Assembly: GCA_017303835.1 (NCBI GenBank)
Contig: JAFLBI010000001.1
Coordinates: 1,302,001 to 1,366,000 of the forward strand
Reading direction: 5' to 3'
Length of the DNA: 64,000 nt
From: Chitinophagales bacterium
GTDB taxonomy: Bacteria; Bacteroidota; Bacteroidia; Chitinophagales; Chitinophagaceae
The position numbers and the translations under genes are program-made. Of this stretch, positions 16,453 to 25,414 are shown piece by piece. Each line of letters opens with the position of its first letter. The stretch's first letter is position 1. Below the pieces are notes generated by a model. That model was not told the origin of the DNA. It ran no database searches and was given only the letters and a program-made list of their open reading frames with translations.

Positions 16453-17568
16453 ATGAGCCGTAAAGGAAAAGTGCTGGTAGCGATGAGTGGCGGTATTGAT
16501 AGTACCGTTACGGCACTCATGTTACATCATGAAGGTTATGAGGTGGTGGGCATCACCATGAAAACATGGGATTATGCTACCAGTGGTGGCGGAACCAGCA
16601 AGAAAGAAACTGGCTGTTGTAACGTGGATAGTTTCAACGATGCACGCATGGCAGCAGTACAACATGGCTTTCCGCATTTCATTTTAGACATCCGTGAAGA
16701 GTTTGGTGATTTTGTGATTGAGAATTTTGTGGATGAATACCTGGCGGGAAGAACACCCAACCCTTGTGTGATGTGCAACACGCATATCAAGTGGCGTGCA
16801 TTACTCAAACGTGCCGATGCTTTGGGTTGTGATTTTATTGCTACTGGACATTACGCTTCCGTTGCACAGCATGATAATGGTCGGTTTTACATTAGCAAAG
16901 GATTGGATGCTACCAAGGACCAGAGCTATGTGTTATGGGGCTTGCAACAAGATTTATTGAGTAGAACCATCATGCCTTTGGGCAAATACCACAAAACGCA
17001 GATACGCCAGATGGCACTCGATATGGGCTATCCTGAATTAGCCAAAAAAAGCGAGAGTTATGAAATCTGCTTTGTGCCTGATAATGACTATCGCGGCTTT
17101 TTGAAAAGACGCGTAGATGGTTTAGAAGAACAAGTAGCTGGTGGTTGGTTTGTAGATAAAACAGGTAAGAAATTAGGTCAGCATAAGGGCTACCCTTTCT
17201 ATACCATTGGCCAGCGTAAGGGATTGGATATTGCATTGGGTAAACCGGCATATGTAACAGCCATCAACCCGGATACAAATACGGTTGTACTAGGTGATGA
17301 AGAAGATCTGGCGCAGAATGAAATGCTGGTAACCAAGATTAATTGGATTAAATACGATGGCATCACCGATGGCATGGAAGCCATTACCAAGATTCGCTAC
17401 AAGGATGGTGGTGCGATCAGTAATCTCTACACAGACAATAACGGTGTGCGTGTACGCTTTTACGAAAATGTAAAAAGTATTGCGCCTGGCCAGAGTGCTG
17501 TATTCTATGATGGAGATGATGTGATTGGTGGTGGCGTGATTCAATACGGCAGCCTCAAACAATCCTAG
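16453..17568 (+). CDS. mnmA: tRNA-specific 2-thiouridylase
   Basis: 371 residues from the ATG at 16453; an in-frame ATG 66 nt upstream gives foreign residues. MnmA thiolates U34 of tRNA-Lys, Glu and Gln. It has the PP-loop VAMSGGIDSTV at the N-terminus, NPCVMCNTHIKW and the ATGHYA segment. DQSYVLWGL and ESYEICFVPDNDYR (catalytic Cys region) follow, then the C-terminal barrel domains. Confidence 0.96.
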   Translation: MSRKGKVLVAMSGGIDSTVTALMLHHEGYEVVGITMKTWDYATSGGGTSKKETGCCNVDSFNDARMAAVQHGFPHFILDIREEFGDFVIENFVDEYLAGRTPNPCVMCNTHIKWRALLKRADALGCDFIATGHYASVAQHDNGRFYISKGLDATKDQSYVLWGLQQDLLSRTIMPLGKYHKTQIRQMALDMGYPELAKKSESYEICFVPDNDYRGFLKRRVDGLEEQVAGGWFVDKTGKKLGQHKGYPFYTIGQRKGLDIALGKPAYVTAINPDTNTVVLGDEEDLAQNEMLVTKINWIKYDGITDGMEAITKIRYKDGGAISNLYTDNNGVRVRFYENVKSIAPGQSAVFYDGDDVIGGGVIQYGSLKQS

Positions 17569-17580
17569 GCCGTATTTTCC

Positions 17581-17588
17581 TACATTTG
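17581..17588 (+). promoter_or_regulatory. -7 box directly before the HAD hydrolase gene
   Basis: TACATTTG, a full consensus match, lies 4 nt before the ATG at 17593, so the transcript would start at or next to the start codon (leaderless). Confidence 0.6.
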
Positions 17589-17592
17589 GCAC

Positions 17593-18285
17593 ATGCAACA
17601 CATCAAAGTCATTGCATTTGATGCAGACGATACCCTTTGGGTAAACGAACCTTATTTCCGCGAAACAGAAGAAAAGTTTGCCGGCTTGTTAGAGAATTTT
17701 CTACCCCACCACAGCGTAGAAAAAGCTTTGCTGAAAAACGAGATCAAAAACTTGCCTTTATATGGCTATGGCATCAAGGGTTTTATGCTATCAATGATTG
17801 AGACAGCTTTGGAAGTTTCTGAAAAGAAGATTTCTCTTGATACGATTGAAACCATCATCGAACTTGGTCAGGAAATGATCAATCGCCCGATTGAATTACT
17901 AGATGGCGTAGAAACAATCTTGCAAGCATTACAAGGTAAGTACAAACTAGTAGTTGCTACCAAAGGTGATTTATTGGATCAAGAAAGAAAGTTGATGAAA
18001 TCAGGACTAGAACATTATTTCCATCATATTGAGATTATGTCTGAAAAAGCCGAATCAGATTACAAAAAGCTAATCAAGCATCTTGATATACAAGCAAGTG
18101 AATTCATGATGATTGGCAATTCAGTTAAATCCGATGTACTTCCTGTGTTAGAATTGGGCGGCTATGGCATACATGTACCCTATCATACTACCTGGGCATT
18201 GGAAACAGCAGAAGTTGATATTGATAACCCACGTTATCATCAAGTGAATACCATTACTGAAATCCTTCCATTGCTGGGCATATGA
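17593..18285 (+). CDS. HAD-superfamily hydrolase
   Basis: 230 residues. The nucleophile motif is IAFDADDTLW (DxDxT), motif II is VVATKGD, and motif IV is MIGNSVKSDV. The helical cap lies between, so it is a subfamily I phosphatase resembling YjjG/phosphoglycolate-type enzymes. The physiological substrate is unknown. The stop overlaps the start of the next gene by 4 nt (ATGA), so the two are translationally coupled. Confidence 0.88.
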   Translation: MQHIKVIAFDADDTLWVNEPYFRETEEKFAGLLENFLPHHSVEKALLKNEIKNLPLYGYGIKGFMLSMIETALEVSEKKISLDTIETIIELGQEMINRPIELLDGVETILQALQGKYKLVVATKGDLLDQERKLMKSGLEHYFHHIEIMSEKAESDYKKLIKHLDIQASEFMMIGNSVKSDVLPVLELGGYGIHVPYHTTWALETAEVDIDNPRYHQVNTITEILPLLGI

Positions 18286-18905
18286 AACATTACTTAGACC
18301 TTGAACGCTGGGAGCGGAAAGACCAGTTCTTTTTTTTCAAACAATTCGATGAGCCATTCTTTGGTATTACTGTTGACGTAGATGTGACCAAAGCATACGC
18401 TAATGCAAAAGCGCAAGGCATTTCTTTTTTCCTCTATTATTTATACCAATCATTGAAAGCTGCGAATGCAGTAGAGCATTTTCGTTATCGAATTGACGGA
18501 GACCAAGTGATTGTATATGATACTGTACATGCATCGCCCACCATCAATCGCCCCGATGGCACATTCGGTTTTTCGTATATCGACTATCATGCAGACTTTC
18601 CTACATTTTTGGATGCAGCTTCGAAAGAAGTAGCACGTGTGCAAGCTTCTACTGGATTGGTGCCAGCAAATTCGAATGAGAATGTGATTCACTATTCCTC
18701 TATTCCATGGATCAAGTTCACGAGCTTATCTCATGCGAGAAGCTTCAGCTTCAAAGAGTCTATTCCCAAAATCTCTTTTGGTAAAATGACTGAAGAGAAT
18801 AGCAAACGCACCATGCCTATGTCGGTACATGCACACCATGCATTGATGGATGGTTATCATGCAAGCCAATACATTGATTTATTTCAGGAATATTTAAACG
18901 CTTAA
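18282..18905 (+). CDS. Chloramphenicol acetyltransferase-like (CATA family) acyltransferase
   Basis: 207 residues, about the length of type A CAT. The C-terminal HAHHALMDGYHASQYIDLFQ corresponds to the catalytic HHAVCDGFH motif (general-base His). SFFLYYLYQSLKAANAVEHFRYRI and PWIKFTSLSHA fit the CAT fold. It is coupled to a HAD phosphatase and shows no mobile-element context. This suggests a native chromosomal acyltransferase and not an acquired resistance gene; chloramphenicol activity cannot be assumed. Confidence 0.8.
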   Translation: MKHYLDLERWERKDQFFFFKQFDEPFFGITVDVDVTKAYANAKAQGISFFLYYLYQSLKAANAVEHFRYRIDGDQVIVYDTVHASPTINRPDGTFGFSYIDYHADFPTFLDAASKEVARVQASTGLVPANSNENVIHYSSIPWIKFTSLSHARSFSFKESIPKISFGKMTEENSKRTMPMSVHAHHALMDGYHASQYIDLFQEYLNA

Positions 18906-20065
18906 GCTTTTTGTAGCAAAGCTGCAAACATTGTATCCGCTTTGTACTGATAGCCAGTAAACACTTCGAGTGTTATTAATTTTAAGGAATGCTGTTCTGC
19001 AAGCTTATTAACATTCATTTCATTTTCCGCTGCAAACACAGAGCAAGTAATATAGAGTAAATACCCCCCCTGCTTCAAATGTGGGATAGCATTACCCGCA
19101 ATAGTTGCTTGTAGTTGCGCATATCGACTAATTTCTTGTGTATCAAAAAAACTGAGTTGTTCCGGCGTTCTGCCCCAGGTACCACTACCACTACAAGGCA
19201 CATCACAGATGATCGCATCATATTGCTGCTTTACTGGCAAAGGTTGTGATAAGTCTGCCAGAAAAGATTGAAACTGCGCAATACCAGCTTCTGCAAAACG
19301 CTGACGAAGATTGTGTAAAATCGTAGCGCGTATATCAGAAACAGAAAGCTGTATGCCCGGTAAATTATCCATTAATAAAATAGACTTCCCCCCACTGGCA
19401 GCACAGCAATCCCACACTTTTTTGATAGTCGCTTCCTGAAAATAACTGAACAAATTCGCCACCTGCTGAGAGCTCCTGTCTTGCACCACCACATCTTTAT
19501 TAATGGTCAATAACTGATCTATTTTGGTACCATTCGCCACACGTAAACAATTACCCTCGGCTTCAAATGCGATTGTGTTAGTATTCAGTGCTTCAACTAC
19601 TTTCTTCATCCTACCCGGACGCACACGTAAAAACAAATCAGGCTGCTGTAGGTGTTGCCACACAAATGCTTCCTTTTCTATTCCTTCAGATAAGGCATCT
19701 ATCCATGGAAAAATAGCTGCAGGTGTAATAGGTAGGGCTTGTGTCTGTAGATAACTGCACTTCTCATCTAGAGATGCTTGCATCATTTGCTGCCAAGCTT
19801 CGGGTAGGCATACCGACCATTGACTATCTGCAGGCTCACACAAGTATAAAGCAATGAGCAGTCTTTGCTGTTGATTTGTAGCAGCATAGTTACCCAAACG
19901 ATAATAAGTATACACAAGATGGCTGATCAGCTTTCGATCTCTTGAGCCATGCTTTTTGTTTTGTGCGTAGTATTGTTTCAAGAAAGCCGACAAAGGCGTA
20001 GCGCCATCATAACGCTCAATAAGCGCTAAAGCCATTTGAATATAATTATCCAGCCTTGCTTTCAT
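18902..20065 (-). CDS. RsmB/NOP family rRNA cytosine-C5 methyltransferase
   Basis: 387 residues. The C-terminal SAM-dependent domain shows VWDCCAASGGKSILLMD (SAM site), AIICDVPCSGSGTWGRTPE (PC motif with catalytic Cys) and LLYITCSVFAAENE (second Cys). The N-terminal region is helical and NusB-like but shorter than in E. coli RsmB. Position on rRNA not determinable. TACCTTGG, one mismatch from the -7 consensus, lies 4 nt before the ATG. The gene converges with the CAT-like gene, overlapping it by 4 nt. Confidence 0.9.
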   Translation of the reverse strand: MKARLDNYIQMALALIERYDGATPLSAFLKQYYAQNKKHGSRDRKLISHLVYTYYRLGNYAATNQQQRLLIALYLCEPADSQWSVCLPEAWQQMMQASLDEKCSYLQTQALPITPAAIFPWIDALSEGIEKEAFVWQHLQQPDLFLRVRPGRMKKVVEALNTNTIAFEAEGNCLRVANGTKIDQLLTINKDVVVQDRSSQQVANLFSYFQEATIKKVWDCCAASGGKSILLMDNLPGIQLSVSDIRATILHNLRQRFAEAGIAQFQSFLADLSQPLPVKQQYDAIICDVPCSGSGTWGRTPEQLSFFDTQEISRYAQLQATIAGNAIPHLKQGGYLLYITCSVFAAENEMNVNKLAEQHSLKLITLEVFTGYQYKADTMFAALLQKA

Positions 20066-20083
20066 GCTGCCAAGGTATCAAAT

Positions 20084-20106
20084 AAAAAAGTCTCCCGAAG
20101 GAGACT
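20084..20106 (-). terminator. Terminator of the sucA-odhB unit
   Basis: Stem AGTCTCC/GGAGACT (20089-20095 with 20100-20106), tetraloop, followed on the minus strand by TTTTTTATT. Confidence 0.9.
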
Positions 20107-20119
20107 GTATTCATTTGGA

Positions 20120-21337
20120 TTAGAGTTCTAACAAGAGTTTCACCGGATCCTTACCTACCAGTAAAAGCTCAGGATTTTCCAGTAATTCTTTTACGCGAAC
20201 GAGGAAGCTTACACTCTCACGTCCATCAATGATGCGGTGATCATAGCTCAATGCCAGATACATCATCGGGCGAATCTCTACTTTACCATTCACGGCCATT
20301 GGGCGCTCCTGAATCTTATGCATACCCAGAATGGCACTCTGCGGAATATTGATGATTGGCGTACTCATCAAGCTACCAAACACACCGCCATTGGTAATCG
20401 TGAATGTACCGCCGGTTAAATCTTCAGTCGTTAATTTATTGTCTCTTGCCTTACCCGCCAGTTCCAATACTTTCTTCTCGATATCCGCCATGCTCAGGCT
20501 CTCAACATTACGAATCACTGGTACAGTCAAACCTCTTGGTGTACTAACTGCGATGCTGATATCCGCATAATCATGATAAATCAATGAATCGCCATCGATA
20601 TAAGCATTCACTGCAGGCCATTCGTTCAATGCAATCGCACAAGCTTTGGCGAAGAAACTCATGAAGCCAAGGTTTACGCCGTGTGCTTCTTTGAATTTAT
20701 CCTTATGCACTTTACGCAGTTCCATAATACGTGTCATATCCACCTCATTAAATGTGGTGAGCATGGCAGTCGTATTTTTGGCTTCCACCAAGCGGCGACT
20801 AATCGTCTTACGCAAATTGCTCATCTTCTCTTTGCGTGCATTGCGGCTGAACAGTGTCTGACCTTCAAAAGCTTTTTTACCGGGATTATTCAAAGCTTCC
20901 AATACATCATGCTTCATGATCTTTCCACCAACACCGGAAGGCGTAATGCTAGAAGGATCTACTTTCTTATCTGCGATGATTGCTGAAGCAACAGGTGTTG
21001 CTTTGATATCATTACTCACCGCAGTTACAGGAGCCTGACTAGCAGCAGGTGCTGCAGCCTTAGGTGCTTCCGGCGCAGGTGCTGCTGCAGCAGCAGGACG
21101 CTCGGCTGTTTCGTCAATACTTGCGAGTAAATCGCCAATATTCAATGTATCACCTTCTTGACCATTGGTCTTCAGAATACCGGCTTTCTCAGCATTCACT
21201 TCAAAAGTGGCTTTTTCACTTTCTAGTTCTGCAATCACTTCATCACGCTCTACCCACTCCCCATCTTTCTTCACCCACTTCAACAGGGTTACTTCATTGA
21301 TTGATTCACCTACGGTTGGAACTTTAATCTCTATCAT
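20120..21337 (-). CDS. odhB: 2-oxoglutarate dehydrogenase E2 (dihydrolipoyllysine succinyltransferase)
   Basis: 405 residues. The lipoyl domain (about 1-75) carries the lipoyl Lys in [11 protein letters not shown]. An Ala/Pro-rich linker follows, then a peripheral subunit-binding domain with [25 protein letters not shown], and the catalytic acyltransferase core ending in [18 protein letters not shown] (catalytic His and Asp). It transfers succinyl groups to CoA in the TCA cycle. It lies 23 nt after sucA. E3 (lpd) is not in the window. Confidence 0.96.
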   Translation of the reverse strand: MIEIKVPTVGESINEVTLLKWVKKDGEWVERDEVIAELESEKATFEVNAEKAGILKTNGQEGDTLNIGDLLASIDETAERPAAAAAPAPEAPKAAAPAASQAPVTAVSNDIKATPVASAIIADKKVDPSSITPSGVGGKIMKHDVLEALNNPGKKAFEGQTLFSRNARKEKMSNLRKTISRRLVEAKNTTAMLTTFNEVDMTRIMELRKVHKDKFKEAHGVNLGFMSFFAKACAIALNEWPAVNAYIDGDSLIYHDYADISIAVSTPRGLTVPVIRNVESLSMADIEKKVLELAGKARDNKLTTEDLTGGTFTITNGGVFGSLMSTPIINIPQSAILGMHKIQERPMAVNGKVEIRPMMYLALSYDHRIIDGRESVSFLVRVKELLENPELLLVGKDPVKLLLEL

Positions 21338-21360
21338 AATGCGTTTGTTTCAGATGGCTA

Positions 21361-24093
21361 TTAAATGCTGAATGCTGTTTCAATAATTTCATTTTGCTCT
21401 TTCGCATGTACTTTGGCATAACCGGTTGCAGTAGCTGCACTTGCGTTACGGCTGATCACACCATAGTTAATGCTCTTCAGATTCATTTGCAGGAATGATG
21501 CAGCACCCATGTTCAGTGGCTCTTCCTGTACCCAGAACCAAGTGGCTTTACTGTATTTTCTGTACAATTCTAATAATTGATTTTCTGGAAGTGGATACAA
21601 TTGCTCTACACGCACAACAGCCACATCTGTACGATTGTCTTTCTGCTTTTTCTCCGCCAGTTCAAAATAGAGTTTACCAGAGCAGAACAATACTTTCTTC
21701 ACTTCTGAAGCGTCAGCAGCTGCATCATCAATTACTTCGCGGAACTGTCCGGATACAAACTCTTCTACCGGACTATAACTACCCGGATGACGCAGGTTGG
21801 CTTTTGGCGAGAAATTGATCAAAGGCTTTCGGAAATCCCACACCAATTGTCTGCGTAATGCATGGAATAAGTTAGCCGCAGTAGTAATATTGGTGACAAC
21901 CATATTCAGTTCTGCACACAATTGAAGGAAACGCTCCAGACGCGCAGAACTATGTTCCGGACCCTGGCCTTCATAACCATGTGGCAATAACATCACTACC
22001 CCATTCATACGCTGCCATTTTTGTTCACCAGCAGCAATGAACTGATCAATCATGGTTTGTGCACCGTTGGAGAAATCACCAAACTGTGCTTCCCAAATCA
22101 CCAATGCGTTAGGGTTTGCCATGGCATAACCATATTCAAAACCCAATACACCATATTCACTCAACAATGAGTTATAAATTCTAAACTTGGCTTGATCTTC
22201 TGTAAAATGATTCAGACGATTGTGCCCTTTGTTGGTTTGTTCATCACGAATCACGGCATGACGGTGAGAGAATGTACCACGTTGCACGTCTTGTCCGCTC
22301 ATACGCACGATCTTTCCTTCTACAAGGAAAGAACCGTAAGCCATTAACTCAGCTGTTGCCCAGTCGATCTTCTGTTCACTTTCATACAACTTCACTTTAT
22401 CCTGCACCAGCTTCTCAACTTTCTTCAAAGGTTTGAAACCTTCCGGCCACTGCATCATACCACGGAACAACTGTTCTACTCTATCCTTACCAATGCCTGT
22501 TTCTGGTGAACGCAGAAAATCTTCCGGCTTTGCTTTACGCAAACTCTTCCACCACAATTCCGGCTGTTGGTAATGATATGGCAATGGATTTTGCTTCACC
22601 TCATCCAAGCGCTCTTGCAAATCAGACCAGAATTTCTTTTCCATTTCTTTGGCCAGTTCTCTGGCAGCAGGTTCACCATTCTCCAACAGATACTGTGTAT
22701 ACACTTCTCTGGGATTCTGGTGCTGATCAATCATGCTGTACAGCTGAGGCTGTGTGTACTTTGGATCATCGCCTTCGTTATGTCCATGGCGACGGTAGCA
22801 CAACATATCGATGAAAATATCTGCATTGAATTTCTGACGATACTCCGTTGCAATCTGCACCGCTTTCACCATTGCTTCTGCATCATCTCCATTCACGTGT
22901 AAAACTGGTGCCTGAATCATAGCAGCGAGTGAAGTACAATAATCTGCACTTCGCGCATCATCGAAATCAGTAGTAAAACCAATCTGGTTATTGATCACCA
23001 GATGCATGGTACCACCAGTATAATATCCACGCAGGTGGCTCATTTGTAATACTTCATAGACTATACCCTGACCGGCGATTGAAGCATCACCGTGAATCAG
23101 GATGGGTAATACTTGATCAAAATTGCTATCGTATAGCACATCAGCCTTGGCACGTGCAAATCCCACCACAACAGGATCAACTGCTTCCAAATGCGAAGGG
23201 TTAGGTGTAAGCTTGAGGTAAATATCTTTTCCTTCCGGCGTAATTACTTCAGCACTGTAACCCATGTGGTATTTCACATCACCGCTACCCATCGTAGTAT
23301 CAGGTACTGCAGTTGCTTCAAACTCGCTGAAGATTTGCTCATAGGTTTTACCCATGATATTCGCCAGCACATTTAAACGGCCGCGGTGTGCCATACCAAT
23401 CACCACTTCTTTCACCTCGCTGCTTGCAGCTGTATTAATGATTGCATCCAGCGCAGGAATCATGGTTTCACCGCCTTCCAGTGAAAATCTTTTCTGACCA
23501 ATGTATTTGGTGTGCAAGAATTTTTCGAACAAAACACCCTGATTCAATTTTTCCAGAATTCTACGCTTCTGTTCTAGCGAAACAGGCTGCCAGAGTTTTT
23601 CTTCTACTGCTTCCTGCAACCAGGCTGCACGCTCCGGATTATTGATATAACTAGTTTCAATAGCTACAGTGGATGCATATATTTTTTTCAGCCTTGCAAT
23701 AATCGACTTCAGACTGGCACCTGGCATGCCGATGTATTGTCCGGCTTGAAAGCTTGTATTCAAATCAGCATCACTCAAACCAAAATACTTGAGCTCCAAA
23801 TTTGCCTGTCTGTCTTTACGCGGACGGATAGGATTGGTATTCGCGATCAAATGTGCTTTTTTGCGATACGCTTCAATCAACTGATACACACTGAACTCTT
23901 TGGCAATGGCTGCTGTATCGCCTGAAGGCGCAGCAGTACCCGAACTTGCAGCACCACTGGATACCGCAAAATCGAAGCCTTCAAAGAATTTTTTCAGGTC
24001 TGGATCCACACTGGCGGGGTCCTTGACAAAGTCCTGGTACAAATTTTCAATAAACGACGGATGCGAGTTGGTGATGTAGGAGAAGTCCTTCAT
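21361..24093 (-). CDS. sucA: 2-oxoglutarate dehydrogenase E1
   Basis: 910 residues, the length of the thiamine-diphosphate-dependent E1 that decarboxylates 2-oxoglutarate. The N-terminus SYITNSHPSFIENLYQDF is typical. HRGRLNVLANIMGK, HPSLEAV-like PNPSHLEAVDPVV, GDASIAGQGIVYE and HGHNEGDDPKYTQP are family landmarks, and the transketolase-like C-terminus includes LPHGYEGQGPEHSSARLERFLQL. AATCTTTG, one mismatch from the -7 consensus, ends 4 nt before the ATG. The roughly 290 bp upstream, up to rpsT, hold only promoter signals. Confidence 0.97.
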   Translation of the reverse strand: MKDFSYITNSHPSFIENLYQDFVKDPASVDPDLKKFFEGFDFAVSSGAASSGTAAPSGDTAAIAKEFSVYQLIEAYRKKAHLIANTNPIRPRKDRQANLELKYFGLSDADLNTSFQAGQYIGMPGASLKSIIARLKKIYASTVAIETSYINNPERAAWLQEAVEEKLWQPVSLEQKRRILEKLNQGVLFEKFLHTKYIGQKRFSLEGGETMIPALDAIINTAASSEVKEVVIGMAHRGRLNVLANIMGKTYEQIFSEFEATAVPDTTMGSGDVKYHMGYSAEVITPEGKDIYLKLTPNPSHLEAVDPVVVGFARAKADVLYDSNFDQVLPILIHGDASIAGQGIVYEVLQMSHLRGYYTGGTMHLVINNQIGFTTDFDDARSADYCTSLAAMIQAPVLHVNGDDAEAMVKAVQIATEYRQKFNADIFIDMLCYRRHGHNEGDDPKYTQPQLYSMIDQHQNPREVYTQYLLENGEPAARELAKEMEKKFWSDLQERLDEVKQNPLPYHYQQPELWWKSLRKAKPEDFLRSPETGIGKDRVEQLFRGMMQWPEGFKPLKKVEKLVQDKVKLYESEQKIDWATAELMAYGSFLVEGKIVRMSGQDVQRGTFSHRHAVIRDEQTNKGHNRLNHFTEDQAKFRIYNSLLSEYGVLGFEYGYAMANPNALVIWEAQFGDFSNGAQTMIDQFIAAGEQKWQRMNGVVMLLPHGYEGQGPEHSSARLERFLQLCAELNMVVTNITTAANLFHALRRQLVWDFRKPLINFSPKANLRHPGSYSPVEEFVSGQFREVIDDAAADASEVKKVLFCSGKLYFELAEKKQKDNRTDVAVVRVEQLYPLPENQLLELYRKYSKATWFWVQEEPLNMGAASFLQMNLKSINYGVISRNASAATATGYAKVHAKEQNEIIETAFSI

Positions 24094-24331
24094 GCGGCAA
24101 AGATTGTTCGGCTGATTCTTAAAATGGTGGCAAATATCGGTGAAAATCAGGCTCGAAATTCAGCCAAAAATGGCCTGATTGTGTATGTTTTTCGACATTT
24201 CGGGATAATTATAGCCGGTCTGTTTGAACAATCCTTTTTGCGCATTTACTGGGGCTATTTCTTGATTTTGAGCCAATTTAGCTGCCAGATACCGGGTTGA
24301 GACGGATTTTTCCACTTTTTTAGCTCAGGAT

Positions 24332-24362
24332 TTTGCCGATATGGCTTTTGCCCTTACCTTTG
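24332..24362 (+). promoter_or_regulatory. rpsT promoter
   Basis: TTTG (24332-24335), 19 nt, TACCTTTG (24355-24362), giving a leader of about 17 nt before the ATG. Confidence 0.8.
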
Positions 24363-24382
24363 CCGTCCTGAAAAATTAGAAC

Positions 24383-24628
24383 ATGGCAAACCATAAGGCT
24401 ACCAAAAAAGATACCAGACAAGCTGCCAAGCGTCGTGACCGTAACCGTTACTATGGCAAAACTACTCGTAATGCCATTCGTGACCTGAAAGCTACGACTG
24501 ACGGTAATGCATACGGTGAGCAACTGCCTACCGTGGTATCCATGATCGACAAGTTGGCTAAGCGTGGTATCATCCACAAGAATAAAGCAGCCAATCTGAA
24601 GAGCAAGCTCGCGAAGAAAACTGCTTAA
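24383..24628 (+). CDS. rpsT: 30S ribosomal protein S20
   Basis: 81 residues, strongly basic and helical, with the S20 pattern [29 protein letters not shown] at the N-terminus and [25 protein letters not shown] at the C-terminus. It has its own promoter and terminator. Confidence 0.96.
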   Translation: MANHKATKKDTRQAAKRRDRNRYYGKTTRNAIRDLKATTDGNAYGEQLPTVVSMIDKLAKRGIIHKNKAANLKSKLAKKTA

Positions 24629-24657
24629 TCAAGTCAAATTGTTGATAAACATATTCA

Positions 24658-24681
24658 ACCGGCCAATTGGTCGGTTTTTTT
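24658..24681 (+). terminator. rpsT terminator
   Basis: Stem ACCGGCC/GGTCGGT (one G:U pair) with an AATT loop, followed by TTTTTTTAT. It abuts the stop of the convergent response regulator gene. Confidence 0.9.
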
Positions 24682-25381
24682 ATGCCTCTTTCTTTTTCAG
24701 AAAATAGCCAAAGCCCGGCTTGGTATGAATGAGCTTGTGTTCAAAAGGCTTATCAATCTTATTCCGTAGGAAATTGATGTATACTTCTATAGAATTGGTA
24801 CCGGTATCAAAACTGAGGTCCCATACTTTTTCCAGTATCTCCTGCTTTGATACAACTGCACCGTTGTTCTTCGCCAATAAAACCAACAAACCAAACTCCT
24901 TTGCAGTAAGTGCAATTTCTGCACCTGCCCTTTTCACGATTTTATGCTTTAGGTCGATAGAGAGATCCTCTACTTCTAATTGTTCAATTTCGTTTTCTTG
25001 CACAGCACTCAATGAACGTTTGATAAACACTTTCATTCGTGCAATCAATTCATTAATGTGGAAGGGTTTTACGATATAATCATCAGCTCCAAGACTAAAA
25101 GCGTCCAATTTATGGTTTACATCACCTTGTGAAGAAAACATCAGTATGGGTACAGCCGGATTGATATCTCGGAATTTCTTGCAAAGCTGAAACCCATTTT
25201 CTCCGGGAAGGTAAATGTCCAGCAGTACCAAGTCGTACTTATGCTTTTTGAAAAGTTGTTCTCCCTCTTCTGCATTGAGGACACTGTCTACATTGAAGCC
25301 GTTTTTAGTGAGCTGGGATTTGACCACCTCATTAAAAATCTTTTCGTCTTCTACCAATAATATCCGGTTATGACTTTCCAT
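24680..25381 (-). CDS. OmpR-family response regulator (orphan)
   Basis: 233 residues from the ATG at 25381. The receiver domain (about 5-120) has the acidic pair in LLVEDE, the phospho-acceptor Asp in DLVLLDIYLPGENG, and the Lys in YIVKPFH. The C-terminal winged helix (about 140-233) has ALTAKEFGLLVLLAKNNGAVVSKQEILEKVW and NSIEVYINFLRNKID. No histidine kinase gene is adjacent. The PAS protein at 28521-30296 is the only sensor-like gene nearby. Confidence 0.93.
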   Translation of the reverse strand: MESHNRILLVEDEKIFNEVVKSQLTKNGFNVDSVLNAEEGEQLFKKHKYDLVLLDIYLPGENGFQLCKKFRDINPAVPILMFSSQGDVNHKLDAFSLGADDYIVKPFHINELIARMKVFIKRSLSAVQENEIEQLEVEDLSIDLKHKIVKRAGAEIALTAKEFGLLVLLAKNNGAVVSKQEILEKVWDLSFDTGTNSIEVYINFLRNKIDKPFEHKLIHTKPGFGYFLKKKEA

Positions 25382-25414
25382 CGTTAAATTGTTCCCCAAA
25401 TTAAGCTTAAAGTA

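Noticed and set aside
20681-23645. Several plus-strand ORFs of 60-110 codons under sucA and odhB
   Set aside because: All antisense to highly conserved enzyme domains; no promoter or ribosome-site support.
24094-24382. Possible small gene or RNA between sucA and rpsT
   Set aside because: Beyond the promoter elements I see no ORF with start signals, no strong hairpin and no known RNA motif.
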